In this document: one piece after another, positions 1-6,188 of the stretch
Numbering within the stretch: the first letter of the stretch is position 1
How the letters are laid out: each line of letters opens with the position of its first letter
NCBI GenBank assembly: GCA_934668285.1
Contig: CAKUNB010000059.1
Span: 1-9,254 of the forward strand
Origin: an uncultured Oscillospiraceae bacterium
GTDB lineage: Bacteria; Bacillota; Clostridia; Oscillospirales; Oscillospiraceae
Reading direction: 5' to 3'
DNA length: 9,254 bases
The notes under the pieces: model-generated
What the model saw: only the letters and a program-made list of their open reading frames with translations
The model's database searches: none
What the model was told of the DNA's origin: nothing
Position numbers and translations under genes: made by a program

Positions 1-23
1 CGCGTCAGATTCTGCATGAGACG

Positions 24-64
24 GCGCATCGTGCGTTCGCACGATGCGCGTGTGCGCAGCACAC
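24..64. other. Two adjacent perfect hairpins at the left edge
   Basis: Two inverted repeats sit back to back. The first pairs 24-34 with 39-49 (11 bp, no mismatch, loop GTTC at 35-38). The second pairs 50-55 with 59-64 (6 bp, loop GCA). The first is GC-rich and strong enough to act as a transcription terminator stem, but neither strand has a run of T after it, so a classical Rho-independent terminator is not supported. It may belong to the 3' end of a gene beyond the left edge, or to a structured RNA. The pairing is seen directly; any function is unknown. Confidence 0.5.
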
Positions 65-66
65 GG

Positions 67-96
67 GATTCTTGATTCAATTTTTAATCAAGAATC
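67..96. repeat. AT-rich perfect inverted repeat
   Basis: Bases 67-77 (GATTCTTGATT) are exactly complementary to 86-96 (AATCAAGAATC), giving an 11-bp stem with an 8-base loop, CAATTTTT. It lies between two GC-rich hairpins in a stretch with no credible gene. Possible roles are a symmetric protein-binding site, part of a structured RNA, or a weak accessory terminator; the run of T is in the loop rather than after the stem, which argues against a standard terminator. Function unknown. Confidence 0.5.
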
Positions 97-122
97 AGTA
101 TCAGATCATCTCATCATCAAAT

Positions 123-150
123 AGCCGGAGGAGCTGCGGCTCCTCCGGCT
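123..150 (-). terminator. Probable terminator of the yfmF-yfmH-lgt operon
   Basis: A perfect 12-bp GC-rich stem pairs 123-134 with 139-150 around a 4-base loop (TGCG). It starts 11 bases beyond the stop codon of the last gene of the leftward operon (stop at 162-164), the usual place for a Rho-independent terminator. Reading leftward the tail is only ATTTGATGATG, a weak T tract. Reading rightward it is TTGATTATTTGTTATT, so it may work in both directions. The assignment rests on stem strength and position; the weak tail lowers confidence. Confidence 0.6.
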
Positions 151-161
151 TTGATTATTTG

Positions 162-584
162 TTATTCTTCGGGAGCCGCAGCCGGTTCTTCAGGGGCGGC
201 TTCCTGCGCGGTTTCGGCTTCAGGGACAGCGAGGGCTTCGAGCTGCTCTGCTTCCTCTTCGGAGGTTTCGCCGCTGTAGGCCGCTCTGGCCTCGGCGATT
301 TCGTCCTTGAGCGCGTTGATCTTGCGGTAGGACGCGGAAATCTCGTCGCAGATCGGTGCGTACTCGGCCTGATCCGGCTCCTCGTCAGTCACATAGTCCT
401 TATAATAGACCTTGCCGAGGCGCGTGTAGGCGCGGCGAATCTTCTCTTGCTCGGTTGCGATTGCAAACTTTCTTTTGGAAACAAACGCGACATATTTTGC
501 CGCCTTTGCCGCGTTCTGCGCGGCCTCCGTTGCCTTCTGGGCGGCGCCTGCCGCCATATCCTTCCACTGTTCCTTTGTTGTCAT
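162..584 (-). CDS. Hypothetical Ala/Glu-rich coiled-coil protein, 140 aa
   Basis: Function not recognised. Residues 8-35 form a small-residue amphipathic helix made mostly of Ala with Lys, Glu and Gln. Residues 36-65 are basic and aromatic and include RRAYTRLGKVYYKDY. Residues 75-105 look like a short helical or coiled-coil hairpin (EISASYRKINALKDEIAEAR). Residues 106-140 are a low-complexity acidic tail of Glu, Ala and Pro. No signal peptide or membrane segment is visible, so it is probably cytoplasmic. The layout resembles small clostridial proteins that carry a similar helix and LGxxYY motif before a C-terminal zinc ribbon, but no Cys pairs are present here; that comparison is from memory. 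The ATG at 584-582 has an ideal AGGAGGA site at 594-600 that overlaps the lgt stop codon, so translation is probably coupled to lgt. It is the last gene of the four-gene leftward operon. Confidence 0.8.
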   Translation of the reverse strand: MTTKEQWKDMAAGAAQKATEAAQNAAKAAKYVAFVSKRKFAIATEQEKIRRAYTRLGKVYYKDYVTDEEPDQAEYAPICDEISASYRKINALKDEIAEARAAYSGETSEEEAEQLEALAVPEAETAQEAAPEEPAAAPEE

Positions 585-598
585 AAGTAAAAATCCTC

Positions 599-1459
599 CT
601 ATTCTTCCGATTGTTCCGCCTGCTCCTGCGGAGCGCTGCGGTGAACTAACATCTCAGAGCCGTCCGGATGCTTGCGCAGGCGGACAAAGGCAATCGCGCC
701 GGCTGAAAGCACGCACGTCAGCGCAGCCAACACCTGACTGACGCGCAGCGTGCCCCAGTACAAGCTGTCGGTGCGCATGCCCTCGATCACGGCGCGGCCA
801 AGGCCGTACCACGCGAGGTACATCAGAAATACCTCGCCGTCAAATTTGCGCTTCTTCGACAGGAAGTGCAGCAGCACCAGTCCCGCCAGATTCCACACCG
901 ATTCGTACAGGAAGGTGGGGTGGTAATACGTCCACGTCCCTCCGATGCGCAGGCCCATACGCAGGAAGCAGTCCGTCTCGCCGCCGTGCGCCTCGCGGTT
1001 AAAGAAGTTGCCCCACCGGCCGATCGACTGGCCAATCAGCAGCCCGAGGCCCGCGATATCAAAGGCCGGAAGCAGCTTCGCCCGCCGCTTTGCGCTGCTG
1101 AAAAAGTAGACCGAAACGGACAGCACCGCGCCGATCACGCCGCCGTAGATGGCCAGACCGCCATTGCGGATCTTGAAGAACTCGCTCCACGGTGTCCCGT
1201 AAAAAATCACATAGTACAGTCTCGCGCCCAGAATTGCACAGGGCAGTCCGACGATCACGATGTTCAGAATATCGTCGCTCGTCAGGCCGAATTCCTTGCT
1301 GCGGCGCATCGCATACACGACGGCAAGCAGCATGCCAATGGCGATAATCAGGCCGTAAAACTTGATTTCAAAGCTTGTCCCAGGGATGAAAAAGCCGGTC
1401 GGCGGGTCAATTTCGCCGATGCCCAGTCCCGGAAAGCTGATTGTAATATCTTCCAGCAT
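599..1459 (-). CDS. lgt: Prolipoprotein diacylglyceryl transferase Lgt
   Basis: Lgt is a membrane enzyme that moves the diacylglyceryl group of phosphatidylglycerol onto the lipobox cysteine of preprolipoproteins, the first step of lipoprotein maturation. The 286-residue protein has several hydrophobic segments (about 35-53, 65-85, 100-120, 132-146, 188-202, 240-260). It carries the family signature GRWGNFFNREAHGG at 147-160, HPTFLYESVWN at 180-190 and GRAVIEGMRTDSL at 221-233. In GGLAIYGG (100-107) a Tyr stands where E. coli Lgt has His103, as is usual in Firmicutes. The C-terminus ends in a short polar Gln/Glu tail. The ATG at 1459-1457 is chosen because it has GGAGGA at 1465-1470 and follows the upstream stop by one base (TGACATG); a start 10 codons further upstream would lie inside the M16 gene and adds a basic Cys-rich stretch unlike the family. 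Third gene of the leftward operon. Confidence 0.96.
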   Translation of the reverse strand: MLEDITISFPGLGIGEIDPPTGFFIPGTSFEIKFYGLIIAIGMLLAVVYAMRRSKEFGLTSDDILNIVIVGLPCAILGARLYYVIFYGTPWSEFFKIRNGGLAIYGGVIGAVLSVSVYFFSSAKRRAKLLPAFDIAGLGLLIGQSIGRWGNFFNREAHGGETDCFLRMGLRIGGTWTYYHPTFLYESVWNLAGLVLLHFLSKKRKFDGEVFLMYLAWYGLGRAVIEGMRTDSLYWGTLRVSQVLAALTCVLSAGAIAFVRLRKHPDGSEMLVHRSAPQEQAEQSEE

Positions 1460-1460
1460 G

Positions 1461-2735
1461 TCAGTCCTCCTTCGGCAGCACGGTGGCAAGGCAGGCGCGC
1501 TCCGGCTGCATTGTTTGTGTCAGAAACTCCGCGACATCCTCCGCCGTCACTGCGGCATAGGCTGCGGGGAAGTCAAAATACTCCGCGCCGCCAAAGTAGT
1601 ACGCACAGATACGATAGCAGATACTTTCAAAGCTGTCAAGATCCCGCATCCGTCTGCCGAGCGCGGATTTTTTCAGGCGCTCGAACGCAGCGCGGTCAAA
1701 GCCCTCCGCGCGGATGCGCTCGGCCTCCTGCGCGATTGCCGCCGCGACCGCCTCGGGATCGCGGCTGTCGCCCTCCGCCGTCAGCAGGCAGGCATCCTTG
1801 ACGCTCTCATAGCCCGCCGAGAAGTCCGCGTCGATCAGGCCCTCGGCGTACAGCCGCTCGTACAGCGGCGAGGACTCGCCCGCCAGCAGCTCCGCCGCCA
1901 GATCGCCGATGACCTCGCGGCGCATGGCCTCCATCCCCCGCTGCGGCGGGGCGCACTTGTAGCCAAGCGCAAAGGTCGGCATGGAGACGCTCATTCTGCG
2001 TTCGCTTCGGCTCCGGCAGGGCAGCATCGTCTCCGCCGCGCCGTAGTCGCGCTGCGCAAGCTGCCCCTCCACCGCTGCCGTCCCTGCCTCGGCAATGGAG
2101 CGCACCGTCTCTGCCTCGACATCGCCGACGACGCAGAGGATCATGTTGTCCGGTCGGTAAAACGCGCGGTGGCAGTCCTCCAAGAGCTGCGGCGTGATCT
2201 CCGCAATGCTCTCCACCGTGCCCGCAATCGGCACGCGGATGGGGTGCGACCGGAACAGGGCGGAAAACAGGTCCTCCCCGACGCGCGAGTGCGCGCTGTC
2301 CTCGTACATGCGAATCTCCTGCGCAATAATGCCGCGCTCCTTGTCCACGCTTTCCTGCGTGAAATATGGCGTCGTCACCATGCGCAGCAGAAGGCGCAGA
2401 TTGTCCTCAAAGCGCTCCGTGCAAGCAAAGTAATACGCCGTCATGCCGTAGCTCGTAAAGGCATTGGGGCTGGCCCCGTACTGCGCAAAGAGCGACATGG
2501 CGTCCTGCTCCGGCAGGTCGAACATCTTGTGCTCGAGATAGTGCGCAATGCCGTCCGGCACGCGCTGATGCCTGCCGTTCAGCACAAAGGCCGTATCGAT
2601 CGCGCCGAAATTCACGGCGAGGAAGGCATATTTCCGCGCAAAGCCGCGCTTGGGCACCACGCGGAGCTGCAATCCGGAGGGCAGCACCGCCTGAAAGCAG
2701 CTCTCGCCAAGATTCGGGTATTCCAGATGTTTCAT
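1461..2735 (-). CDS. yfmH: M16 family peptidase, YfmH type (EF-P modification-associated)
   Basis: A 424-residue M16 (pitrilysin/insulinase-like) protein. The inverted zinc motif is intact: HYLEH at 65-69 gives the two His ligands and catalytic Glu68, and the distal acidic pair is E133 and E140 in ERGIIAQE, spaced 7 residues apart as in pitrilysin. AFTSYGMTAYYF (92-103), GTVESIAEITPQLL (172-185) and FYRPDNMILCVVGDV (192-206) are typical of the YmfH branch. In Bacillus subtilis the ymfF/ymfH pair is linked to making the 5-aminopentanol modification of elongation factor P; applying that role here is inference from homology and pairing. No signal peptide, so cytoplasmic. The ATG at 2735-2733 overlaps the preceding stop by four bases (ATGA) and has GGGAG at 2744-2748. 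It probably forms a heterodimer with the preceding gene product, this one being the active subunit. Confidence 0.88.
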   Translation of the reverse strand: MKHLEYPNLGESCFQAVLPSGLQLRVVPKRGFARKYAFLAVNFGAIDTAFVLNGRHQRVPDGIAHYLEHKMFDLPEQDAMSLFAQYGASPNAFTSYGMTAYYFACTERFEDNLRLLLRMVTTPYFTQESVDKERGIIAQEIRMYEDSAHSRVGEDLFSALFRSHPIRVPIAGTVESIAEITPQLLEDCHRAFYRPDNMILCVVGDVEAETVRSIAEAGTAAVEGQLAQRDYGAAETMLPCRSRSERRMSVSMPTFALGYKCAPPQRGMEAMRREVIGDLAAELLAGESSPLYERLYAEGLIDADFSAGYESVKDACLLTAEGDSRDPEAVAAAIAQEAERIRAEGFDRAAFERLKKSALGRRMRDLDSFESICYRICAYYFGGAEYFDFPAAYAAVTAEDVAEFLTQTMQPERACLATVLPKED

Positions 2736-4000
2736 TGCTGCTCTCCCTTCAAAAAGTAAACTGTGTCCAGCGTGAGCTTGCGCGCTGCGGCGGCCAGCTC
2801 CGGCGCTGTCAGCGCCGCCAGCTTGTCCATCAGCGCCGGAATATCGTCGCCGCCGGAGAGGGCGAGGCCGAGATAGAAATCATCCAGCTGCGCGGGCGCG
2901 TCCATCGCGGCGCGAAGGCCGGACAGCAGCAGCCGCCGCGCGGATTCCAGCTCAAACTCGCTGATCTCGCCGCGCCGGCAGGCCTCCAGCTCGTCAAGGA
3001 TCGCCTGCTGCGCCTCCGCGCGGCACTCGGTCGAGATGCCCGAGGATACCAGCATGATTCCCTTATACTTTTCCAAGCTGGCCGAGGCGTAGTAGCACAG
3101 CGAGCGCTTTTCCCGCACGTTCAGGAACAGCTTGCTGGTCATGCCGCCGCCGAAAACCGTGCTCAGCAGCATCAGCGCGGGGAAATCGGGGTCGGACGCG
3201 GTGATGCCCGTGCGCAGGCCCAGAACGAGCTTGCCCTGCAGCACGTCCAGCGTTTCCACGCATTCCTTCACCGGCTGCGCCGCCATCCGCACGACGCGGG
3301 TGCCGACCGGCATGCACGCAGCCGCGCTGCGGTCGGAAAAGAGCGGAGCCAGCGCCGCTGCCGCCTCCTCAGGCGCGCGGCGGCCGGCATAGAAAATCTC
3401 AATCCGCGACGTTTCGAGCAGCTGCCGGTAGTGCTCCCAGAGCGCCTGCGGCGTAATTTCCCGCACCGTCTCGACCGTTCCGAGGCGCGGAATGCCGTAG
3501 GCCTCGCCGGCACACATCGTCTTGAGCAGCTGCGTCGTCGCGTAGGTACGCTTGTCGTTCAGGGAGGACTCGATCGCATTGATCAGATTCTGCTTTTCGC
3601 CCTCCACAAAGCGCTCGCAGAAGCAGCCGTTCTCCGTGAACGGGTGGTACAGCACCTCCCGCGCGAAGTCCACCATCGGGCGGAATACCTCATCGCCCGC
3701 CGGAAGAAACGCGTCTTCAATAAAGTCTGCGTAAAAGCCGGTGAGCTTGATTTCTCCCTTCTTGCGGACGAGCGTGCCGAAGGTCGCGCCGTACAGCTCG
3801 TCGAGCGCGGTGGAGATGCTGCCGATGTCCGGATAGCGCTCCGTGGCGCGGAGCAGCACGCTTGGCAGAAGCGCGTCCTTCGCCGCCGTCTCGGCGCAGT
3901 GGGGGCGGACAAAATTGATGCTGAAGCAGCCGGTCTTAAACTTGTCGGTTTGCAGCGCCCGCAGCGTCACCTGCGGTGCAAGCACAAGATTTGTTGTCAT
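2732..4000 (-). CDS. yfmF: M16-like protein without zinc motif, YfmF type (EF-P modification-associated)
   Basis: A 422-residue M16-fold protein and first gene of the leftward operon. Where active M16 enzymes have HxxEH, this one reads ERYPDIGSISTALDELYGA (54-72) with no His, so it is predicted to be inactive. The C-terminal half keeps the substrate-binding signature of partner subunits, FGGGMTSKLFLNVREKRS (283-300) followed by LCYYASAS with the Arg/Tyr pair. GTVETVREITPQALWEHY (174-191) is also typical. A non-catalytic M16 subunit encoded just before a catalytic one matches the ymfF-ymfH pair tied to EF-P modification in Bacillus. The ATG at 4000-3998 is chosen because GGAAGGAAG at 4006-4014 precedes it; an upstream in-frame ATG at 4057 would fall upstream of the predicted -10 element and adds a basic, non-family stretch. 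The stop overlaps the next start (ATGA). Confidence 0.88.
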   Translation of the reverse strand: MTTNLVLAPQVTLRALQTDKFKTGCFSINFVRPHCAETAAKDALLPSVLLRATERYPDIGSISTALDELYGATFGTLVRKKGEIKLTGFYADFIEDAFLPAGDEVFRPMVDFAREVLYHPFTENGCFCERFVEGEKQNLINAIESSLNDKRTYATTQLLKTMCAGEAYGIPRLGTVETVREITPQALWEHYRQLLETSRIEIFYAGRRAPEEAAAALAPLFSDRSAAACMPVGTRVVRMAAQPVKECVETLDVLQGKLVLGLRTGITASDPDFPALMLLSTVFGGGMTSKLFLNVREKRSLCYYASASLEKYKGIMLVSSGISTECRAEAQQAILDELEACRRGEISEFELESARRLLLSGLRAAMDAPAQLDDFYLGLALSGGDDIPALMDKLAALTAPELAAAARKLTLDTVYFLKGEQQ

Positions 4001-4045
4001 GATAACTTCCTTCCGTTTCCAAGAAATCCGAGGATGCCGCTTACC

Positions 4046-4074
4046 ATTATACACCATTTTTGAAAAAATAAAAG
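4046..4074 (-). promoter_or_regulatory. Predicted sigma-A promoter for the yfmF operon
   Basis: On the minus strand a consensus TATAAT lies at 4051-4046. The hexamer 17 bases upstream is CTTTTA (4074-4069), a poor -35 match, but the surrounding sequence is AT-rich (TTTTATTTTTTCAAAAA), which may help binding. Transcription would start near 4039, giving a leader of about 40 bases before the ATG at 4000. The perfect -10 and its position support the call; the weak -35 lowers confidence. Confidence 0.55.
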
Positions 4075-4091
4075 AGGGTTAGAAATTTTGC

Positions 4092-4120
4092 TTGTTATTC
4101 TGTCCGAAATTTAGTAAAAT
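4092..4120 (+). promoter_or_regulatory. Predicted sigma-A promoter for the prmA operon
   Basis: TTGTTA (4092-4097) and TAAAAT (4115-4120) are separated by exactly 17 bases, each close to the sigma-A consensus. Transcription would start near 4127, giving a leader of about 45 bases that contains the hairpin at 4133-4153 and the ribosome binding site. This is the best promoter match in the window and should drive prmA and the two genes after it. Confidence 0.7.
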
Positions 4121-4132
4121 AGAAAGAAATCC

Positions 4133-4153
4133 GCCGCCCTGTCGTCGGGCGGC
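4133..4153 (+). promoter_or_regulatory. Leader hairpin upstream of the prmA ribosome binding site
   Basis: GCCGCCC (4133-4139) pairs perfectly with GGGCGGC (4147-4153) around a 7-base loop in the predicted prmA leader. It ends 4 bases before the AGGAGGAG ribosome binding site (4158-4165). It does not cover that site and has no following T run, so it is neither an obvious attenuator nor an obvious translational block; it may simply stabilise the 5' end of the mRNA. Confidence 0.4.
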
Positions 4154-4172
4154 CCGCAGGAGGAGAGGCTTC

Positions 4173-5138
4173 ATGGATTGGATTGAGCTGACTGTCCGCA
4201 CCGTTTCGGGCGGCATTGAGCTGCTCTGCGCCGAATTGACCGAGGCTGGGTTTGACAGCTTTGTCATCGACGATCAGGAGGAATTTCAGGAATTTCTCGA
4301 CACTGCAAAGGATTACTGGGACTATGTCGACGACACGCTCCGGCAGAAAATGCTGGGCGTCTCTCAGGTGCGGCTGTACCTGCCCGCCAGAGAGGCCGAG
4401 CAGAAGCTGCGGGAGCTGCGCGCGCTGCTGCGGGCGCTCCCCGCGCGCTATCCCGACTGTGACTTCGGCCCGCTGACGCTTTCGCTGGAAACCGTGCCGG
4501 ACGAGGATTGGGAGACCTCATGGATGCGCAATTACCGCCCGCTTCCGGTCGGCGAACGCTTCCTCGTCGTGCCGCAGTGGATGACGGTGGAGGATACCGG
4601 CGGGCGGCTGCCCGTTATCCTTGACCTCGGCCTGACCTTCGGCACCGGCGAGCACGCCTCCACGCAGATGTGCATGCAGGAGCTGGAAACGCTGGTGCAC
4701 GGCGGCGAGCGCGTGGCGGACCTCGGCAGCGGCAGCGGCATTCTGTCGATCTGTGCGCTGCGGCTGGGCGCGGAGAGCGCCGTCGGCGTGGACGTCGATC
4801 CCGCCGCCGAGCACATTGCCCGCGAAAACGCCGCACGCAACGGCTATGGCAGCGACCGCTTTTCCGCCTGCACGGGCAATGTCGTAACCGACGCCGCGCT
4901 GATGGAGCGGCTTTCCGCCGCGGGCGGCTATGATATCGTCTGCGCGAACATCGTTGCCGGTGTGCTGGTGCAGCTGGCGCCGGTCGTGCCGCGGCTTTTG
5001 AAAACAGGCGGTGTGTTCCTCTGCTCCGGCATTCTTGCCGAGCGTGAGCAGGAGGTGCGCAGCGCCATCGAGGCAGCCGGTCTGCGGGTGTTTGCCACCC
5101 GCCATAGCGACGTGTGGTGCTGCCTCGCGGCAAAATAA
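4173..5138 (+). CDS. prmA: Ribosomal protein L11 methyltransferase PrmA
   Basis: PrmA uses S-adenosylmethionine to methylate ribosomal protein L11 in the cytoplasm. The 321-residue protein is slightly longer than typical PrmA (about 295-315). An N-terminal substrate-recognition domain (about 1-110) is followed by the family linker EDWETSWMRNYRPLPVGERF (111-130), then a Rossmann methyltransferase domain. Visible motifs are LGLTFGTGEHASTQ (152-165, the PrmA FGTGxHxxT element), the SAM loop VADLGSGSGILS (181-192), the acidic VGVDVDP (204-210), ANIVAGVL (258-265, usually NILA) and SGIL (285-288). The ATG at 4173 has AGGAGGAG at 4158-4165; an in-frame ATG at 4092 is rejected because it lies on the predicted -35 and the added residues are not PrmA-like. 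First gene of the rightward operon, which diverges from yfmF. Confidence 0.95.
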   Translation: MDWIELTVRTVSGGIELLCAELTEAGFDSFVIDDQEEFQEFLDTAKDYWDYVDDTLRQKMLGVSQVRLYLPAREAEQKLRELRALLRALPARYPDCDFGPLTLSLETVPDEDWETSWMRNYRPLPVGERFLVVPQWMTVEDTGGRLPVILDLGLTFGTGEHASTQMCMQELETLVHGGERVADLGSGSGILSICALRLGAESAVGVDVDPAAEHIARENAARNGYGSDRFSACTGNVVTDAALMERLSAAGGYDIVCANIVAGVLVQLAPVVPRLLKTGGVFLCSGILAEREQEVRSAIEAAGLRVFATRHSDVWCCLAAK

Positions 5139-5152
5139 AAAGGAGCAAACGT

Positions 5153-6166
5153 ATGCGTCTATCCTATCGAAGCAAGCTGATGCTGAAAAAGCTCTTCCGC
5201 GTTCTTCTGATTCTGCTTGCCGTCGCGCTGGTGGCGGCGATCATTGTGCTGATCTATGTGGAACCGTATCTTGTCTATGACCGCAGCGGCGCGCATCTTG
5301 AATTTGAGCCGTCCACGGAGCCGTCCGTCGAGCTGCGCGAGCCGGAAACGCGTCCGGTGGTGAGCAATCCGCAAATCATCTACAGCGTCGGCGATACCAA
5401 CGGCGCGGCAATTGCGGAGCTTGGCGGCTACTACATCACGACCTCCATGCTGCTCAATCCGGAAAATGTCCTCGCGCAGGTGAAGGACATCGAGGAGCCG
5501 TGCGCCGTGATGATTCAGCTCAAGAGCATCTGGGGATACTACTACTATTCCTCCGCGCTCCCCGACGCGGAGCAGGCCAGTGTCGATGTCAGCGTCATTG
5601 ACGAGCTGATCTCCTATCTGAAAAACAACGGCTTTTATTTAATTGCCGAGATTCCCGCCTTTCCGGACACGGTCTACGCCCTTGCCAACCAGTCCAGCGG
5701 CCTGCCGATTCGCGGCGGCGCACTGTGGATGGACGAAAACGGCTGCTACTGGCTCGATCCGGCGGACGAGACGGTCATCACCCATCTGATGGAGGTCGCG
5801 CGGGAGCTGGCCGGACTGGGCTTCCGCGAAGTCGCCTTTTCCAACTTCCTGTTCCCGGAGAGCGACAATATCGTCTACAACTCCGAAGCATCCCACAGCG
5901 AGCTGATCGCAGCGGCGGCCGCGCAGCTGAGCGGCTATTTCACCGGCAGCTCGACCGTCATCTCCTTCGTCACCGAGGTGACGGACTTCCCTGCCGATTC
6001 CTGCAGCGGGCGGCTGTACATTCCGAATGTCGACGGCTCGCGTGTCGAACAGTTCGCGCAAGCCTATAAGAACGCAGATTCTCTGCTGGAGCTGGTCTTT
6101 AAGGCTTCCTCCCGCGATACGCGTTTTGAAAACCGCGCGGTTCTGCGCCCGCTGATTACCGAATAA
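5153..6166 (+). CDS. Membrane-anchored putative glycoside hydrolase-like protein (DUF4015-like)
   Basis: A 337-residue protein with a basic N-terminus (1-13), one strong hydrophobic helix (about 14-36) and a Pro/Glu-rich linker (about 50-73), which suggests a signal anchor with the rest outside the cell. Residues 90-335 resemble the DUF4015 putative glycoside hydrolase fold: GGYYITTSMLL (91-101), CAVMIQLKSIWGYYYYSS (117-134, matching the usual V-I-D-x-K-x-x-x-G-x-x-Y strand), VIDELISYLKNNGFYLIAEI (148-167), LDPADETVITHLMEVARELA (201-220) and FREVAFSNFLFPES (224-237), as expected of alternating barrel strands and helices. The usual Asp of the first motif appears as Gln122, so activity is uncertain. 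No substrate can be inferred. The ATG at 5153 has AAAGGAG at 5139-5145 and lies 14 bases after prmA. The hydrolase assignment is from memory of motif shape; the anchor and start are clear. Confidence 0.65.
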   Translation: MRLSYRSKLMLKKLFRVLLILLAVALVAAIIVLIYVEPYLVYDRSGAHLEFEPSTEPSVELREPETRPVVSNPQIIYSVGDTNGAAIAELGGYYITTSMLLNPENVLAQVKDIEEPCAVMIQLKSIWGYYYYSSALPDAEQASVDVSVIDELISYLKNNGFYLIAEIPAFPDTVYALANQSSGLPIRGGALWMDENGCYWLDPADETVITHLMEVARELAGLGFREVAFSNFLFPESDNIVYNSEASHSELIAAAAAQLSGYFTGSSTVISFVTEVTDFPADSCSGRLYIPNVDGSRVEQFAQAYKNADSLLELVFKASSRDTRFENRAVLRPLITE

Positions 6167-6171
6167 TCGAG

Positions 6172-6188
6172 AAGGAGTCTTCCCCTTG
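6172..6188 (+). promoter_or_regulatory. Ribosome binding site fixing a TTG start
   Basis: AAGGAG at 6172-6177 is followed after 8 bases (6178-6185) by TTG AAG CAT. No in-frame ATG with a binding site occurs near it, and the first in-frame ATG would remove part of the first hydrophobic region. The site therefore decides a TTG start for the metal-exporter gene, which may lower its translation relative to the genes before it. Confidence 0.75.

Larger units (their letters stand above)
4001..4172. promoter_or_regulatory. Divergent promoter region between yfmF and prmA
   Basis: This 172-base gap separates the two divergent operons and is the most AT-rich part of the window around 4050-4130. It holds a leftward -10 element (4046-4051) and a rightward -35/-10 pair (4092-4120). 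The predicted -35 elements are fewer than 20 bases apart, so the two RNA polymerase sites could interfere with each other. I saw no clear operator palindrome or riboswitch. The only notable RNA structure is a small hairpin in the prmA leader. Confidence 0.7.

Noticed and set aside
65..73. Nine-base match GGGATTCTT shared by the left hairpin cluster and the rnc 3' hairpin (7276-7284)
   Set aside because: Only nine bases with no extension on either side; chance is enough to explain it.
72..590. Rightward open frame opposite the small coiled-coil gene
   Set aside because: Gly/Leu/Arg-rich shadow starting inside the hairpin cluster without a ribosome binding site; the leftward gene has an ideal one.
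1362..2759. Long rightward open frame (465 codons) opposite yfmH and the 5' end of lgt
   Set aside because: It is the antisense shadow of GC-rich coding sequence: the product is Arg/His/Leu-rich with no recognisable family, while the opposite strand encodes a clear M16 protein with HxxEH.
2735..4063. Long rightward open frame (442 codons) opposite yfmF
   Set aside because: Same reason: low-complexity Arg/Gln/Leu-rich product, no binding site, and the opposite strand has the family motifs and a good start.
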